Positions 7,890-16,389 are shown, counted from the first letter of the stretch. The stretch is DNA of 47,480 nucleotides from Akkermansiaceae bacterium UBA2367 (GCA_002344525.1 DDTJ01000067.1:28566-76045); one strand, 5' to 3'. Program-made: numbers and translations. The notes: generated by a model not told the origin, from the letters alone.

Positions 7890-10800
7890 TCACTCCACCG
7901 GCCCGAGGCTGGTGCAGAGAAACGGCGCGAGACGGGAGAGGGCTTTGATTTCGCCGTGCTTTTCGATCCACTGAGGCAGCAGCTCGCGCTGCGTCTCGGC
8001 CATCGCTTTGGCGGCGGGGATGCCGGAGAGGTATTTTTGGTAGAAGACCTCCATCACCTCTACCGTGGCCGCATCGTCCACGGGCCAGAGGGTCATGACG
8101 ACGTTGGTGGCTCCGGCGGCGTTGAGGGCGCGGCGCAGGCCCATGACGCCTTCGCCGTCGAGGGATTCGCCCGCCGCCGTCTCGCAGGCGCTCAGGACGA
8201 CGAGATCGGTGCCGCGCAGATCGATGCCGGTCAACTCCGCCGCGAGCAGCACGCCGTCGGCGGCGGGAGGCGGGATCTGGCCGTTCTTCCAGAGGTTGAA
8301 GGTGCTTTGCGCCCCCGCAAGGGCGAGGCCGCTGCGGAACATGGGATTCTGCACCGTGGCTTGCGAGCCTTGGTCTTCCTGACCGGACCGGGGGCCAACG
8401 CTTTCGCTGCCGGTCTTCAGTTCGTTCAGGAAAAAGCCATGGGTGGCGAGGTGGATGATGTCGTGTCCCGCCATGTTTTGTTTCACCGCCTGCTCCGTGG
8501 CATTCTTGCCGCTGAGGGTATTGACTTGGTAGCCGCTGCTTTGGAGCAAAGTCGAGAGGCCGCCGACTTCGCGGGCGGTGCCGGGCAGGGGGCGAAACTG
8601 GATGCTGCCGCTGCTCTGCCCCATGCCTGCTCGCAGGTTGCTGGCGAGAGTGTTTTTGTTCGCGTCTTCTTCCGCCTCGGCGAGGGCGAGCATGGGGGCA
8701 TTGTCCCGGTAGGTGGGGTTGCCGAGGGCGAAGGCTTTGCGACCCGAAGCCTTGCGCGACGACACTCCCTTGACCAGATCGCGACCGCTGGAGACGTAGC
8801 GGACCTCGTGTTTTTCGGCGAAAGCCCCTCCGTCGGCATCGCGCAGCAACCCCAGCGGGATGAAGTGAAGCTGGGCGTCGGGGCTGAAGATCACGGTCTG
8901 GCCGGGGGCGAGATGCTCCTCCAGCGGGGCGATGAGGCGGGCGTGGAGGGTGGCTTCCGCTTCGCGAAGGGTCTCCGGTGCTGCGTCCGTGTCGCTGCCG
9001 TCGAGATGGGCGCGGTAGCGGCGGATGGCGGACTCGATGGATTCCGCTTCGCCGTGGGAGACGAAGACGGGATCGCCCGACGAGGCGATCACCGTGCTGG
9101 CGTAGCGGTATTCGAATTGGTCCGGTCCCTCCATGTGGATGTAGCGGAACGACTCCACCAGCGCCTGATCCGCGCCGAGGGCGGCTTGGGTTTTCGCCAG
9201 ACTGATCGTCAGCAGCGCCTCGCCCTCGCCGCTGCCCAGCAGGATGGTGGCCTCCTTGTCCAGCTCCTCCAGTCGCGATTGCAGCGACTTCACCTCCTCG
9301 TCTTGCCCGCCTTTGGAGAGATAGGCCTGCCGGTAGCGGGCGCCCAGCTCCTCGCGTTCGGCCAGGAGACGGCGGCCCGCCTCGGTGGCGGACAGTTGGG
9401 CCTCGGCCACGCGGCGCGCGTTCATCGCCTCCAGCACCGCGCCTTTGAATCGCAGTTGCGCCTCCGCCGCCAAGGTGCCGGAACCTTGGTTGCCGGCATG
9501 GAATAGGGGGCGCTCCCGGCGCTGGAATTCGAGGTTCTCCCGCTCGCTGAAATAGGCCAGCGTCCGCCGCCACCGGACCAGGGTCGCGGCGATGTCGAGG
9601 ACCACGAGGGACTCCGCTTCGGCCTGCTGTCCCTGCATCAGATGAAACTGCATCAGCTTCACCCGGGCCGCTGCCGTCTCGGGGTGTTCGGGTCCCCAGT
9701 GCCTCTCGGCGATCTCCAGACTGCGGCGGTAGAGCGGCTCCGCGTCCGCGTGGCGGCCCTGCGCGTTGTGGAGTTCGGCCAAGTTGCCCAGTGGCGTCGC
9801 GAGGTTGACATGGTCGGGACCCAATCGCCGCTCCATCGTCTCCAGGCAACGTTGCAGGAAAGGCTCGGCCTCCGCGTAATGTCCTTGGGCTTGGTGCAGG
9901 GCGGCCAGGTTGTTCAAGGCCACGGTCGTCATTTCGCTGTCGGGACCCTGCAATCTTTCCGCCATCGACAGGCATTGTTCGAGCAGCGTTTCGGCTTCGT
10001 CATACTGCCGTTGATCCTGGAGATACGCGGCGAGACGGTTCAGCGCGATCATCTTGTCGGGGTTCTCGTACCCGCCGCCACTCCTCCTCATGTCTTTCTC
10101 ATGTTCCTCGTAGATGGCGAGGGCTTTCCGGAAAAGCGGCTCGATGTCGGCATGGTCCACTTGGGTGTGGCGCAGCATCTCCGCCAGCCGCCCCATCGCG
10201 ACGGCTGCCCCGGTATGCGCTCCTATTTGTTTCTGCAAGTCCTCGAAGATCTGGATGCTGCGGCGGTAGAGGGGCTCGGCTTCCGCGTAGCGAAGCTGCT
10301 TCGCATACATAAGGGCCAGATCGTACAGGCCCATCGCCACGTCGGCCTCGCCGTATTCGCTTTTCTCGAGAATCCCGATGCGCCGCTGGATGAGCGCCGC
10401 CGCCTCCTCGTAGCGGCCTTGCACATCGTAGAGCTGAGTCAGTTTCTCCAAGGGGTCCGCCACGTTGAGTCCGTCGGGGCCGACCAGCTTCTCCTGCACC
10501 TCGATGGAGCGCAAGAAAAGGGCTTCGGCCTCCTCGTAGCCGCCTTGGTGCGTGAGCAATTCCGCCAGGAACCCGAGAGCCGTTGCCAGATTCTCCGCCG
10601 TATCCGGGAAGCGGGGGGCATTGGGATCGAAGTCGGCGATTCCGGGCTTCTTCGTCGGGTTGGTGAAGGCGTCGGGTTTCAGCAGCTTCTCCATGAGATC
10701 GAGGCTGCCGCGGAAGAAGGGCTCGGCTTCCGCGTAGCGTCCGAGACGTTGGTAGAAGATGCCCACCCATCTCATGGCCATCGCCGTTTCGACATGGTTG

Positions 10801-10994
10801 GGACCGTAGACCTGCTTGCACAGTTCCAGGCGTTTTTCGGCGATGGGTGCCCCTTCGGCGGAAGTCCCCCCGGTGAAGTGGTCGATCACTTGGTCCATGA
10901 GCTGGTCGGCCTCGGCTTCGCTGCCTTGGGAGATCAAGGGAGCCAAGGTGAGCAAGGCCGAGAGGAGCGCGAGAAGGGGGATGGGGGTTTTCAT
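7890..10994 (-). CDS. exported TPR-CHAT protease (no. 1)
   Basis: 1,034 residues. The ATG at 10994 starts a Sec signal peptide (MKTPIPLLALLSALLTLAPL...), and the longer ORF start adds only a proline-rich non-signal stretch. About residues 30-480 are 42-residue TPR units of the kinesin-light-chain type (AEPLYRRSLEI...LGPDH...LNNLAxLxxAQGRY). A helical, coiled-coil-like linker follows (about 500-620), then the CHAT caspase-fold domain (about 690-1030). The visible dyad is His852 in HLATHGFF and Cys937 in VLSACET. CHAT proteins are predicted or proven cysteine proteases whose TPR part receives a signal; here the signal peptide puts it outside the cytoplasm. It is a tandem paralogue of the next gene upstream, with a nearly identical C-terminal region, and is probably in one operon with it and with the OmpA gene. 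Confidence 0.92.
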   Translation of the reverse strand: MKTPIPLLALLSALLTLAPLISQGSEAEADQLMDQVIDHFTGGTSAEGAPIAEKRLELCKQVYGPNHVETAMAMRWVGIFYQRLGRYAEAEPFFRGSLDLMEKLLKPDAFTNPTKKPGIADFDPNAPRFPDTAENLATALGFLAELLTHQGGYEEAEALFLRSIEVQEKLVGPDGLNVADPLEKLTQLYDVQGRYEEAAALIQRRIGILEKSEYGEADVAMGLYDLALMYAKQLRYAEAEPLYRRSIQIFEDLQKQIGAHTGAAVAMGRLAEMLRHTQVDHADIEPLFRKALAIYEEHEKDMRRSGGGYENPDKMIALNRLAAYLQDQRQYDEAETLLEQCLSMAERLQGPDSEMTTVALNNLAALHQAQGHYAEAEPFLQRCLETMERRLGPDHVNLATPLGNLAELHNAQGRHADAEPLYRRSLEIAERHWGPEHPETAAARVKLMQFHLMQGQQAEAESLVVLDIAATLVRWRRTLAYFSERENLEFQRRERPLFHAGNQGSGTLAAEAQLRFKGAVLEAMNARRVAEAQLSATEAGRRLLAEREELGARYRQAYLSKGGQDEEVKSLQSRLEELDKEATILLGSGEGEALLTISLAKTQAALGADQALVESFRYIHMEGPDQFEYRYASTVIASSGDPVFVSHGEAESIESAIRRYRAHLDGSDTDAAPETLREAEATLHARLIAPLEEHLAPGQTVIFSPDAQLHFIPLGLLRDADGGAFAEKHEVRYVSSGRDLVKGVSSRKASGRKAFALGNPTYRDNAPMLALAEAEEDANKNTLASNLRAGMGQSSGSIQFRPLPGTAREVGGLSTLLQSSGYQVNTLSGKNATEQAVKQNMAGHDIIHLATHGFFLNELKTGSESVGPRSGQEDQGSQATVQNPMFRSGLALAGAQSTFNLWKNGQIPPPAADGVLLAAELTGIDLRGTDLVVLSACETAAGESLDGEGVMGLRRALNAAGATNVVMTLWPVDDAATVEVMEVFYQKYLSGIPAAKAMAETQRELLPQWIEKHGEIKALSRLAPFLCTSLGPVE

Positions 10995-11102
10995 GGTCGT
11001 TGGGGGCGGTGTGGGTTGCGGGTCATGGGTCATGGGTCATGAGGGCACCGAGGAAAGGAGGAGCAGGATTCGGAGGGTTGGTCGTGCGTCGGTCCGGCAA
11101 CG

Positions 11103-11201
11103 AAAGCGGCGGGAACCGCCGCACTCCAAAAGCTGGTGCCTTTGCGTGGGTCGTCCGTGATTCGCGGCAGCGTCTTGGAGTGCGGCGGTCTCCGCCGCTT
11201 T
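11103..11201. repeat. double-palindrome repeat in the 358-bp gap 10995-11352
   Basis: A 27-base arm at 11103-11129 (aaagcggcgggaaccgccgc...) is inverted at 11175-11201 with two mismatches. Each arm is itself a GCGGCGG/CCGCCGC hairpin, so the whole can form a cruciform. It lies between the two CHAT genes together with the repeat at 11247-11314. No gene is visible in the gap. Confidence 0.75.
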
Positions 11202-11246
11202 GGGGGAAGACGAAGGCCCCGTGAACAGAGAAGGACTGGAGAAGAC

Positions 11247-11314
11247 GGCCACGAAAAGGCGCAAAAAGCACAAAGGCTTGTCCTCGTTTTTGTGCTTCTG
11301 TGCTTTTTGCGGCC
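11247..11314. repeat. GTGCTTTTTGCGGCC-type inverted repeat
   Basis: The arm at 11247-11274 (ggccacgaaaaggcgcaaaa...) is matched by an imperfect inverted arm at 11289-11314 (tttgtgcttctgtgcttttt...). These words resemble widespread bacterial dispersed repeats. It lies just upstream, on the plus-strand map, of the 3' end of TPR-CHAT no. 2. Confidence 0.65.
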
Positions 11315-11352
11315 ATCTCTCGTTTCGGTCGAACCGGTATCAAAAAGAGGAT

Positions 11353-14247
11353 TCACTCCACCGGCCCCAAACTGGTGCAGAGGAAGGGGGCGAGGCGGGA
11401 GAGGGCCTTCACTTCGCCGTGCTCCGCGATCCATTGCGGCAGCAGTTCGCGCTGGGTCTCGGCCATCGCTTTGGCGGCGGGGATGCCGGAGAGATACTTT
11501 TGGTAGAAGACCTCCATCACCTCCACCGTCGCGGCGTCGTCCACGGGCCACAGGGTCATCACGACGTTGGTGGCTCCCGCCGCGTTGAGGGCGCGGCGCA
11601 GTCCCATGACGCCTTCACCGTCGAGGGATTCGCCCGACGCCGTTTCGCAGGCGCTCAGCACCACGAGGTCGGTGCCGCGCAGGTCGATGCCGGTCAGTTC
11701 GGCGGCGAGCAGCACGCCGTCCGAGGCGGGCGGCGGGATCTGGCCGCTTTTCCAGAGGTTGAAGGTGCTCTGAGCTCCGGCGAGGGCGAGGCCGCTGCGG
11801 AACATGGGGTTCTGCACCGGGCCTTTGGGGCGCTGGTCGTTTTGGCCGAGTCGGGCGAACGGGTTGTCGTCGGTGGTGGTCTTCAGTTCGTTGAGGAAGA
11901 AGCCGTGGGTGGCGAGGTGGATGATGTCGTGTCCGGCCATGCCCTGTTTCACCGCCGCTTCGGTGGCGTCCTTGTCGCTGAGGGTGGCGACTTGGTAGCC
12001 GCTGTTTTGGAGCAGGGTCGAGAGGCTGCCGACTTCACGGGCGGTGCCGGGCAGGGGGCGGAACTGGATGCTGCCGCTGTCCTGCCCCATGCCTGCGCGC
12101 AGGTTGTTGGCGAGGGTGTTTTTGTTCGCGTCCTCCTCCGCTTCGGCGAGGGCGAGCAGGGGGGAGTTGTCCCGGTAGGTGGGGTTGCCGAGGGCGAAGG
12201 CTTTGAGGCCGGTGCTTTTACGTTGGGGCACTTCCTTGACCAGATCGCGACCGCTGGAGACGTAGCGGACTTGGTATTTCTCGGCGAAGGCCTTGCCCTC
12301 CGCATCGCGCAGCAGGCCCAGCGGGATGAAGTGGAGTTGGGCGTCGGGACTGAAGATCACGGTCTGGCCGGGGGCGAGATGCTCCTCTAGCGGGGCAATG
12401 AGGCGGGTGTAGAGCGTAGCTTCGGCTTCGCGGAGGGCTGCCGGGTCAGCGTCGGTCGGGCTGCTGTCAAGCAGGGAGCGATAGATCCGGATGGCGGCTC
12501 CGATGGATGCGGCATCGCCGTGGGAGAGGAAGGCTGGATCGCCGGTCGGAGCGATCACGGTGGTGGCGTAGCGGGGTTCCAGAGTTTTGGGATCGACGCG
12601 ATGAGTGTAGCGGAAAGTCTCGACCAGACGAGTGGCTTCAGGCAGTGCTTGCCGCACTGGTTCCAGGCCCACCGAAAGCAGGGTGTCCGCCGTGACGCTG
12701 CTGCCGATCAGGGTGGCGGCTTGCTTGTCGAGATCTTCCAGTTGTTGCTGCAAGGATTTCTCCTCTTCGCTGCCCGGCCCCTGCTCAAGCACGGCCTTCT
12801 GGTGGCGCGGGCGCAGCGCTTCGCGTTGCCGGAGCAGCTCGCGGCCTTTTTCAGATTGGGCCAATTGGTTTTCGGCAACCCTCCGGGCGTTCATCGCTTC
12901 GATGACCGCTCCTTTGAAAAGTAGTTGGGCTTCGGAAGCGAGTCTGCCGGAGCCTTGGTTGCCTGGATAAGCCATAGGATACTGAACCCGCTGGAAGTCG
13001 AGACATTCCCGTTCACTGAAGTAAGAAAGGATGCTACGCCAATGGACGCCATCTGCCTCGATGCCTCTTTCGACCAAGGATTCGGCTTCGTCGTAGCGAC
13101 CTTGGACGTGATACAGTGAAGCTAGGTTTTTTAGAGCGGTCGCCGTGTATGGATGGATCTCTCCCAGCTGCTCCTCACGGATTTTCAAGCTGCGGCGGTA
13201 AAGCGGCTCAGCATCTCCGTAACGGTCTTGGTATTCATACAACGTAGCCAGGTTATTCAGCGAGACCGCCGTTGATGGATGGTTCAACCCCAGTCGCCTC
13301 TCGAAGATTTCCAAACTGCGGCGGAAGAGCGACTCGGCCTCCCCATGGCGGTCTTGGGCTTTATACAGCAGAGCCAGGTTGTTCAGGGATGTTGCCGTGT
13401 CTGGATGGTCAACCCCCAGTTGTTTCTCACTGATTTCCATGCTACGGAGGTGGAGCGGTTCCGCCTCCTCGTAGTGACCTTGGACATAATGCAACTGCGC
13501 TAAGTTATTCAGAGCTGTTGCCGTTTTTGGATGGCCTACTCCCAACCGCCTTTCAAAAATCTTCAGGCTTCGGTGAAAGAGCTGCTCGGCTTCCTCGTAG
13601 CGACCTTGGTCGCGATACAACACGGCCAAGTGGATAAGAGAAGTTGCCGTATCTGGATGGTCCGACCCCAGTTGCTTCTCGCGGATCTCCAAGCTGCGAT
13701 GGAAGAGCGGCTCCGCCTCCCCGTAGCGGCCTTGAAATTGATGCGACGTAGCCAAGTGGATTAAGGAGGAAGACGTGTGAAGATGGTCTAATCCCAGCTG
13801 TATCTCGTTAATTTCTAGGCTTCTTCGGTGGAGCGGTTCCGCCTCCACGTAGCGGCCTTGGGATTCATACAAACTAGCCAAGTGGTTCAAGGCAATCGCT
13901 GTGAATGGGTGATCCTCCCCCAGGTGTTTCTCGTAGATATCTAAGCTGCGACGGAAGAGCGGTTCGGATTCCTTGTAGCGACCCTGGTCGTGATACAACG
14001 AGGCTAGGTGGATAAGAGAAGTTGCCGTATCTGGATGGTCCGATCCCAGCTGCTGTTCGTGGACCGCCAGGCTGCGCCGATAGAGAGGTTCAGCCTCCGA
14101 GTAGCGACCTTGAGTGCGATACATATTTGCCAGGTTATACAGGACTTTCGCTGTGTCGGGGTGATCCCCCCCCCGGTTGCTTCTCACAAATCTCCAAGCT
14201 ACGGTGGAAGAGTGGCTCCGCTTCTTCATGGCGTCCTTGGATGACAT
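11353..14247 (-). CDS. exported TPR-CHAT protease (no. 2), main frame after frameshift
   Basis: This frame carries almost the whole protein but lacks its signal peptide, which lies in the -1/+1-shifted frame at 14135-14500. The frames meet at a run of nine C (plus strand, 14166-14174); with eight, the reading would be continuous (KQPG-GDHPDTAK). The ORF start at 14247 is only the out-of-frame upstream part, so meaningful sequence begins near 14174. Nine 42-residue TPR units follow, then a helical linker and a CHAT domain with the dyad His (HLATHGFF, codon 11905-11907) and Cys (VLSACET, codon 11647-11649). The C-terminal region is almost the same as TPR-CHAT no. 1. The TPR part is visibly more AT-rich than its neighbours. 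Either a phase-variable gene, a recent pseudogene or a base-call error. Confidence 0.85.
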   Translation of the reverse strand: MSSKDAMKKRSHSSTVAWRFVRSNRGGDHPDTAKVLYNLANMYRTQGRYSEAEPLYRRSLAVHEQQLGSDHPDTATSLIHLASLYHDQGRYKESEPLFRRSLDIYEKHLGEDHPFTAIALNHLASLYESQGRYVEAEPLHRRSLEINEIQLGLDHLHTSSSLIHLATSHQFQGRYGEAEPLFHRSLEIREKQLGSDHPDTATSLIHLAVLYRDQGRYEEAEQLFHRSLKIFERRLGVGHPKTATALNNLAQLHYVQGHYEEAEPLHLRSMEISEKQLGVDHPDTATSLNNLALLYKAQDRHGEAESLFRRSLEIFERRLGLNHPSTAVSLNNLATLYEYQDRYGDAEPLYRRSLKIREEQLGEIHPYTATALKNLASLYHVQGRYDEAESLVERGIEADGVHWRSILSYFSERECLDFQRVQYPMAYPGNQGSGRLASEAQLLFKGAVIEAMNARRVAENQLAQSEKGRELLRQREALRPRHQKAVLEQGPGSEEEKSLQQQLEDLDKQAATLIGSSVTADTLLSVGLEPVRQALPEATRLVETFRYTHRVDPKTLEPRYATTVIAPTGDPAFLSHGDAASIGAAIRIYRSLLDSSPTDADPAALREAEATLYTRLIAPLEEHLAPGQTVIFSPDAQLHFIPLGLLRDAEGKAFAEKYQVRYVSSGRDLVKEVPQRKSTGLKAFALGNPTYRDNSPLLALAEAEEDANKNTLANNLRAGMGQDSGSIQFRPLPGTAREVGSLSTLLQNSGYQVATLSDKDATEAAVKQGMAGHDIIHLATHGFFLNELKTTTDDNPFARLGQNDQRPKGPVQNPMFRSGLALAGAQSTFNLWKSGQIPPPASDGVLLAAELTGIDLRGTDLVVLSACETASGESLDGEGVMGLRRALNAAGATNVVMTLWPVDDAATVEVMEVFYQKYLSGIPAAKAMAETQRELLPQWIAEHGEVKALSRLAPFLCTSLGPVE
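13080..14230 (-). repeat. 126-bp tandem TPR repeats in TPR-CHAT no. 2
   Basis: Nine consecutive 42-residue units share the pattern AEPLxxRSLEIxEKQLGxDHPDTATSLxxLAxLYxxQGRYxE, so the DNA repeats every 126 bases. Some units are almost identical at the DNA level, for example the phrase gataagagaagttgccgtat occurs near 13634 and near 14010. This points to recent expansion by recombination. Confidence 0.85.
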
Positions 14248-14500
14248 ACTGAAATGCCAGCCAAGCTATAGATGCAGCCGTGTCGATATGATCGTTGCCA
14301 CGTAACCGGATGATCAATTCCAGACGCTTTTCCGACATCGCAATCATCTCGGGGTATTTCCCTTGCTGGTGGAGGGCCTGCACTTCCTCTGACAATCGAT
14401 TAAGCTCCACCTCATCACCATAAGAAACAACAGGGTTCAGAATGAAAGCACCTAATATTAACAGGGACGTCCAAGGTGCGGTGACAGGATGGTATTTCAT
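14135..14500 (-). CDS. N-terminal fragment of TPR-CHAT no. 2 (signal peptide and first TPR)
   Basis: From the ATG at 14500 (ATGs at 14503 and 14506 are equally possible) this frame encodes MKYHPVTAPWTSLLILGAFI..., a Sec signal peptide, then a degenerate TPR (VQALHQQGKYPEMIAMSEKR) and the start of the first regular unit (AEPLFHRSLEICEKQPG). It then runs through the G9 tract into 13 unrelated residues and a stop at 14135. Removing one G joins it to the main CHAT frame. As read, it would give a short exported TPR peptide of about 121 residues. The gene starts 55 bases after the stop of the caspase gene. Confidence 0.8.
   Translation of the reverse strand: MKYHPVTAPWTSLLILGAFILNPVVSYGDEVELNRLSEEVQALHQQGKYPEMIAMSEKRLELIIRLRGNDHIDTAASIAWLAFQYVIQGRHEEAEPLFHRSLEICEKQPGGGSPRHSESPV
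14166..14174 (-). repeat. G9 homopolymer at the frameshift
   Basis: Nine G on the coding strand sit exactly where the TPR-CHAT no. 2 reading frame breaks. Eight would restore the frame. Runs of this length are prone to slipped-strand change and to sequencing error. Confidence 0.9.
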
Positions 14501-14555
14501 CATCATGTGGTCATTAGATGGGTAAGAAATCAAAATCATCATTTTTGGCGAATCC

Positions 14556-16037
14556 TCACTTCCCTATCCGATAAATCATCATCGCCTCGCCAAACTCCCG
14601 ATCTCCCGCCGCCCTCACCTCAATCAAGCGGTTCTCCGCCGGATTGAGCTTCCTCCCGTCGATCTGCCGGAACATCTCCTGCTCGTTCTTCTTCCGCTCG
14701 TCCTCGGTGAAGGGCTGGGTGGAGGCGACGGCTTTGAGCACTTCGTTGCCGAACTCCCCTTGGAAATCGTCGGGCAGGTGCAGGCGCAGATCGAATCCCA
14801 ACTGGCCGGGGATGGACACCTTCTCCCCGGCTTTCACGAAGTTGTCGGAGGAGAATCCGTTCGGGAAGAGACGGTAGACCTGATCATCGACTCCGTAGTA
14901 GTAAAGCTCCACGTAGGCGTTCCGGTCGGCGATCAGCTCGATCTGCATGAGCTCGTTCTGCCGGTATTCGGTTTTGTTCGTGGTCAGCGCCAGACCGATG
15001 TTGCCCGAGGGCTGGTAGCCGGGGGAGACTTCCTCCAAGCTTGGGGGGCGGTTGACGGGAACGCCTTCGCCGCTGGCCGGAAGGGAGGCGGGCGCGTCGG
15101 CCACTCCCAGATCCCGACGGAGGAAGTCGGCGGCGGAAACGGCGGATTGCTGGCTGAGGAAGGCGCTAGGCTGCTGGGGACCGGCGTTCAACTGGCGCAG
15201 GCTGATCTGCACCTGCTCGGAGGCCTTGGCGGCGAGTTCCTGAAACGGGAGGCCGGGCTCCGCGAGCAGGAGGCGGGCAAGGCTGGCGGTGAAGACGCCG
15301 TGGAGCGCTCCGCCCACCGGGCCTTCGTGGCTGAACTGGGCATCCTGGCAGCCGCCGAGAAAGACATGGCCGGGCCGCTGCGCGACGGAGAGGGCTGAAG
15401 GCAGGGTGGAGGTCCGGGTGGCGGCGGTGTCGTCCAGCTCGAAGGAGCGGAACCCCGCGTCGCTGAAGCGCCTCCGCACCTCGCCGTTCGCGGGCGGAGC
15501 GCCGGGACCGCCACGGTGCCCGGTGCCGGAGTGGCAGGTGTCGTGGATGGCCAGCACCTGACGCGCCGGAATGCGCTGGAACAGCTCGAACATGAGATCG
15601 TCGGTGAACCAGGTCTCGGGCTTCGTCGGATCGAAGTCGTAGGTCACGAGCGCCTCGTCGATGCCGTCCTCCTCGTCGCCGTCGAGGTCCTTGACCCCGG
15701 TGCCGTGCATGGCGGCGAAGACGACGACTTGGTCCTCGGGCTGGGTTCCTTGGATCAGATGCGTCTTGATGGCCTCGGTGAGCTTGGCGGCGGTGACTTG
15801 GGCGTCGGTGAGCACGAGGATGTTTTCCGGTGGAAAGCCGTAGGCCTCGATCAGGACGGCTCGCATCAGCGCGACGTCGTTGAGGCAGGCGTTGAGCGGG
15901 GAGATGGGAGGCGCGTAATTGTTGATCCCGACGAGCAGGGCCTTTTGCCCGGCGAAGGCGGCGGGGAGCAGGGAGAGGTGGAGAGCTAGGGCGAAGAAGA
16001 TCGAGAGGGGTCGCCCACGGAATCCACGGAATTTCAC
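14556..16037 (-). CDS. exported caspase (peptidase C14) with C-terminal DUF4384
   Basis: 493 residues from a GTG at 16037; the ORF reaches upstream to an ATG at 16187. I prefer the GTG because it leads straight into a signal peptide (VKFRGFRGRPLSIFFALALH...AAFA/GQ), whereas upstream codons translate a dispersed repeat. The caspase-like domain (about residues 30-270) starts ALLVGINNY and has His111 in AAMHGTG and Cys168 in DTCHSGT, the complete metacaspase-type dyad. About residues 340-470 match DUF4384 (KTEYRQNELMQIEL, AYVELYYYGVDDQVYRLFPN). It is the first gene of the minus-strand cluster, 55 bases before TPR-CHAT no. 2, so it is probably an exported protease acting with the CHAT proteins. 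Confidence 0.88.
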   Translation of the reverse strand: MKFRGFRGRPLSIFFALALHLSLLPAAFAGQKALLVGINNYAPPISPLNACLNDVALMRAVLIEAYGFPPENILVLTDAQVTAAKLTEAIKTHLIQGTQPEDQVVVFAAMHGTGVKDLDGDEEDGIDEALVTYDFDPTKPETWFTDDLMFELFQRIPARQVLAIHDTCHSGTGHRGGPGAPPANGEVRRRFSDAGFRSFELDDTAATRTSTLPSALSVAQRPGHVFLGGCQDAQFSHEGPVGGALHGVFTASLARLLLAEPGLPFQELAAKASEQVQISLRQLNAGPQQPSAFLSQQSAVSAADFLRRDLGVADAPASLPASGEGVPVNRPPSLEEVSPGYQPSGNIGLALTTNKTEYRQNELMQIELIADRNAYVELYYYGVDDQVYRLFPNGFSSDNFVKAGEKVSIPGQLGFDLRLHLPDDFQGEFGNEVLKAVASTQPFTEDERKKNEQEMFRQIDGRKLNPAENRLIEVRAAGDREFGEAMMIYRIGK

Positions 16038-16091
16038 GGAAGGGGAATTGGGGAAGCAAAATTTCCGTGAGCTTCCGTGCGTTTCGTGGGC
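16013..16091. repeat. CACGGAATCCACGG inverted repeat overlapping the caspase start
   Basis: gcccacggaatccacggaat... (16013-16041) is inverted at 16063-16091 with 24 of 29 positions paired. A copy with the same words lies at 45087-45140. The GTG start and the basic n-region of the caspase signal peptide fall inside the left arm. Confidence 0.7.
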
Positions 16092-16226
16092 CTCCTTCTT
16101 GGTTTTACGGACGAGGGTGGTGAAGACGGCGGGCAGGGGGCTTGGGGCTGGCATCGTGTGTTTTGTTGCTTGGGCCATCTGTGTCATTTGATGCCTTTGG
16201 CATCTATCTCCGCTTCGCTTCGATTG

Positions 16227-16389
16227 TGGAAATCGGCGTCCATCTGTGTTGGAAAAGTCTTGGAGCAGTCGTTGCGAGTGGCAGGTCCGCTCCGTGGAAA
16301 GGCTTCCGTCGCTCCGGAGAGACGAACCGCAGGTGCCTTGAATTCATCTTTGTCGAGTGGATTTCAACACAGATGGACGCCGATTTCCA
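16227..16389. repeat. 25-bp perfect inverted repeat, CATCTGTGTT family
   Basis: tggaaatcggcgtccatctg plus tgttg at 16227-16251 is inverted without mismatch at 16365-16389, with 113 bases between. It is one of several palindromes in the 710-base gap 16038-16747, which has no visible gene. Confidence 0.75.

Noticed and set aside
7890..14500. A type III-E CRISPR-like (Craspase) locus, because of the TPR-CHAT proteins
   Set aside because: No CRISPR array and no cas gene are present, and both CHAT proteins have signal peptides, unlike the cytoplasmic CRISPR partner.
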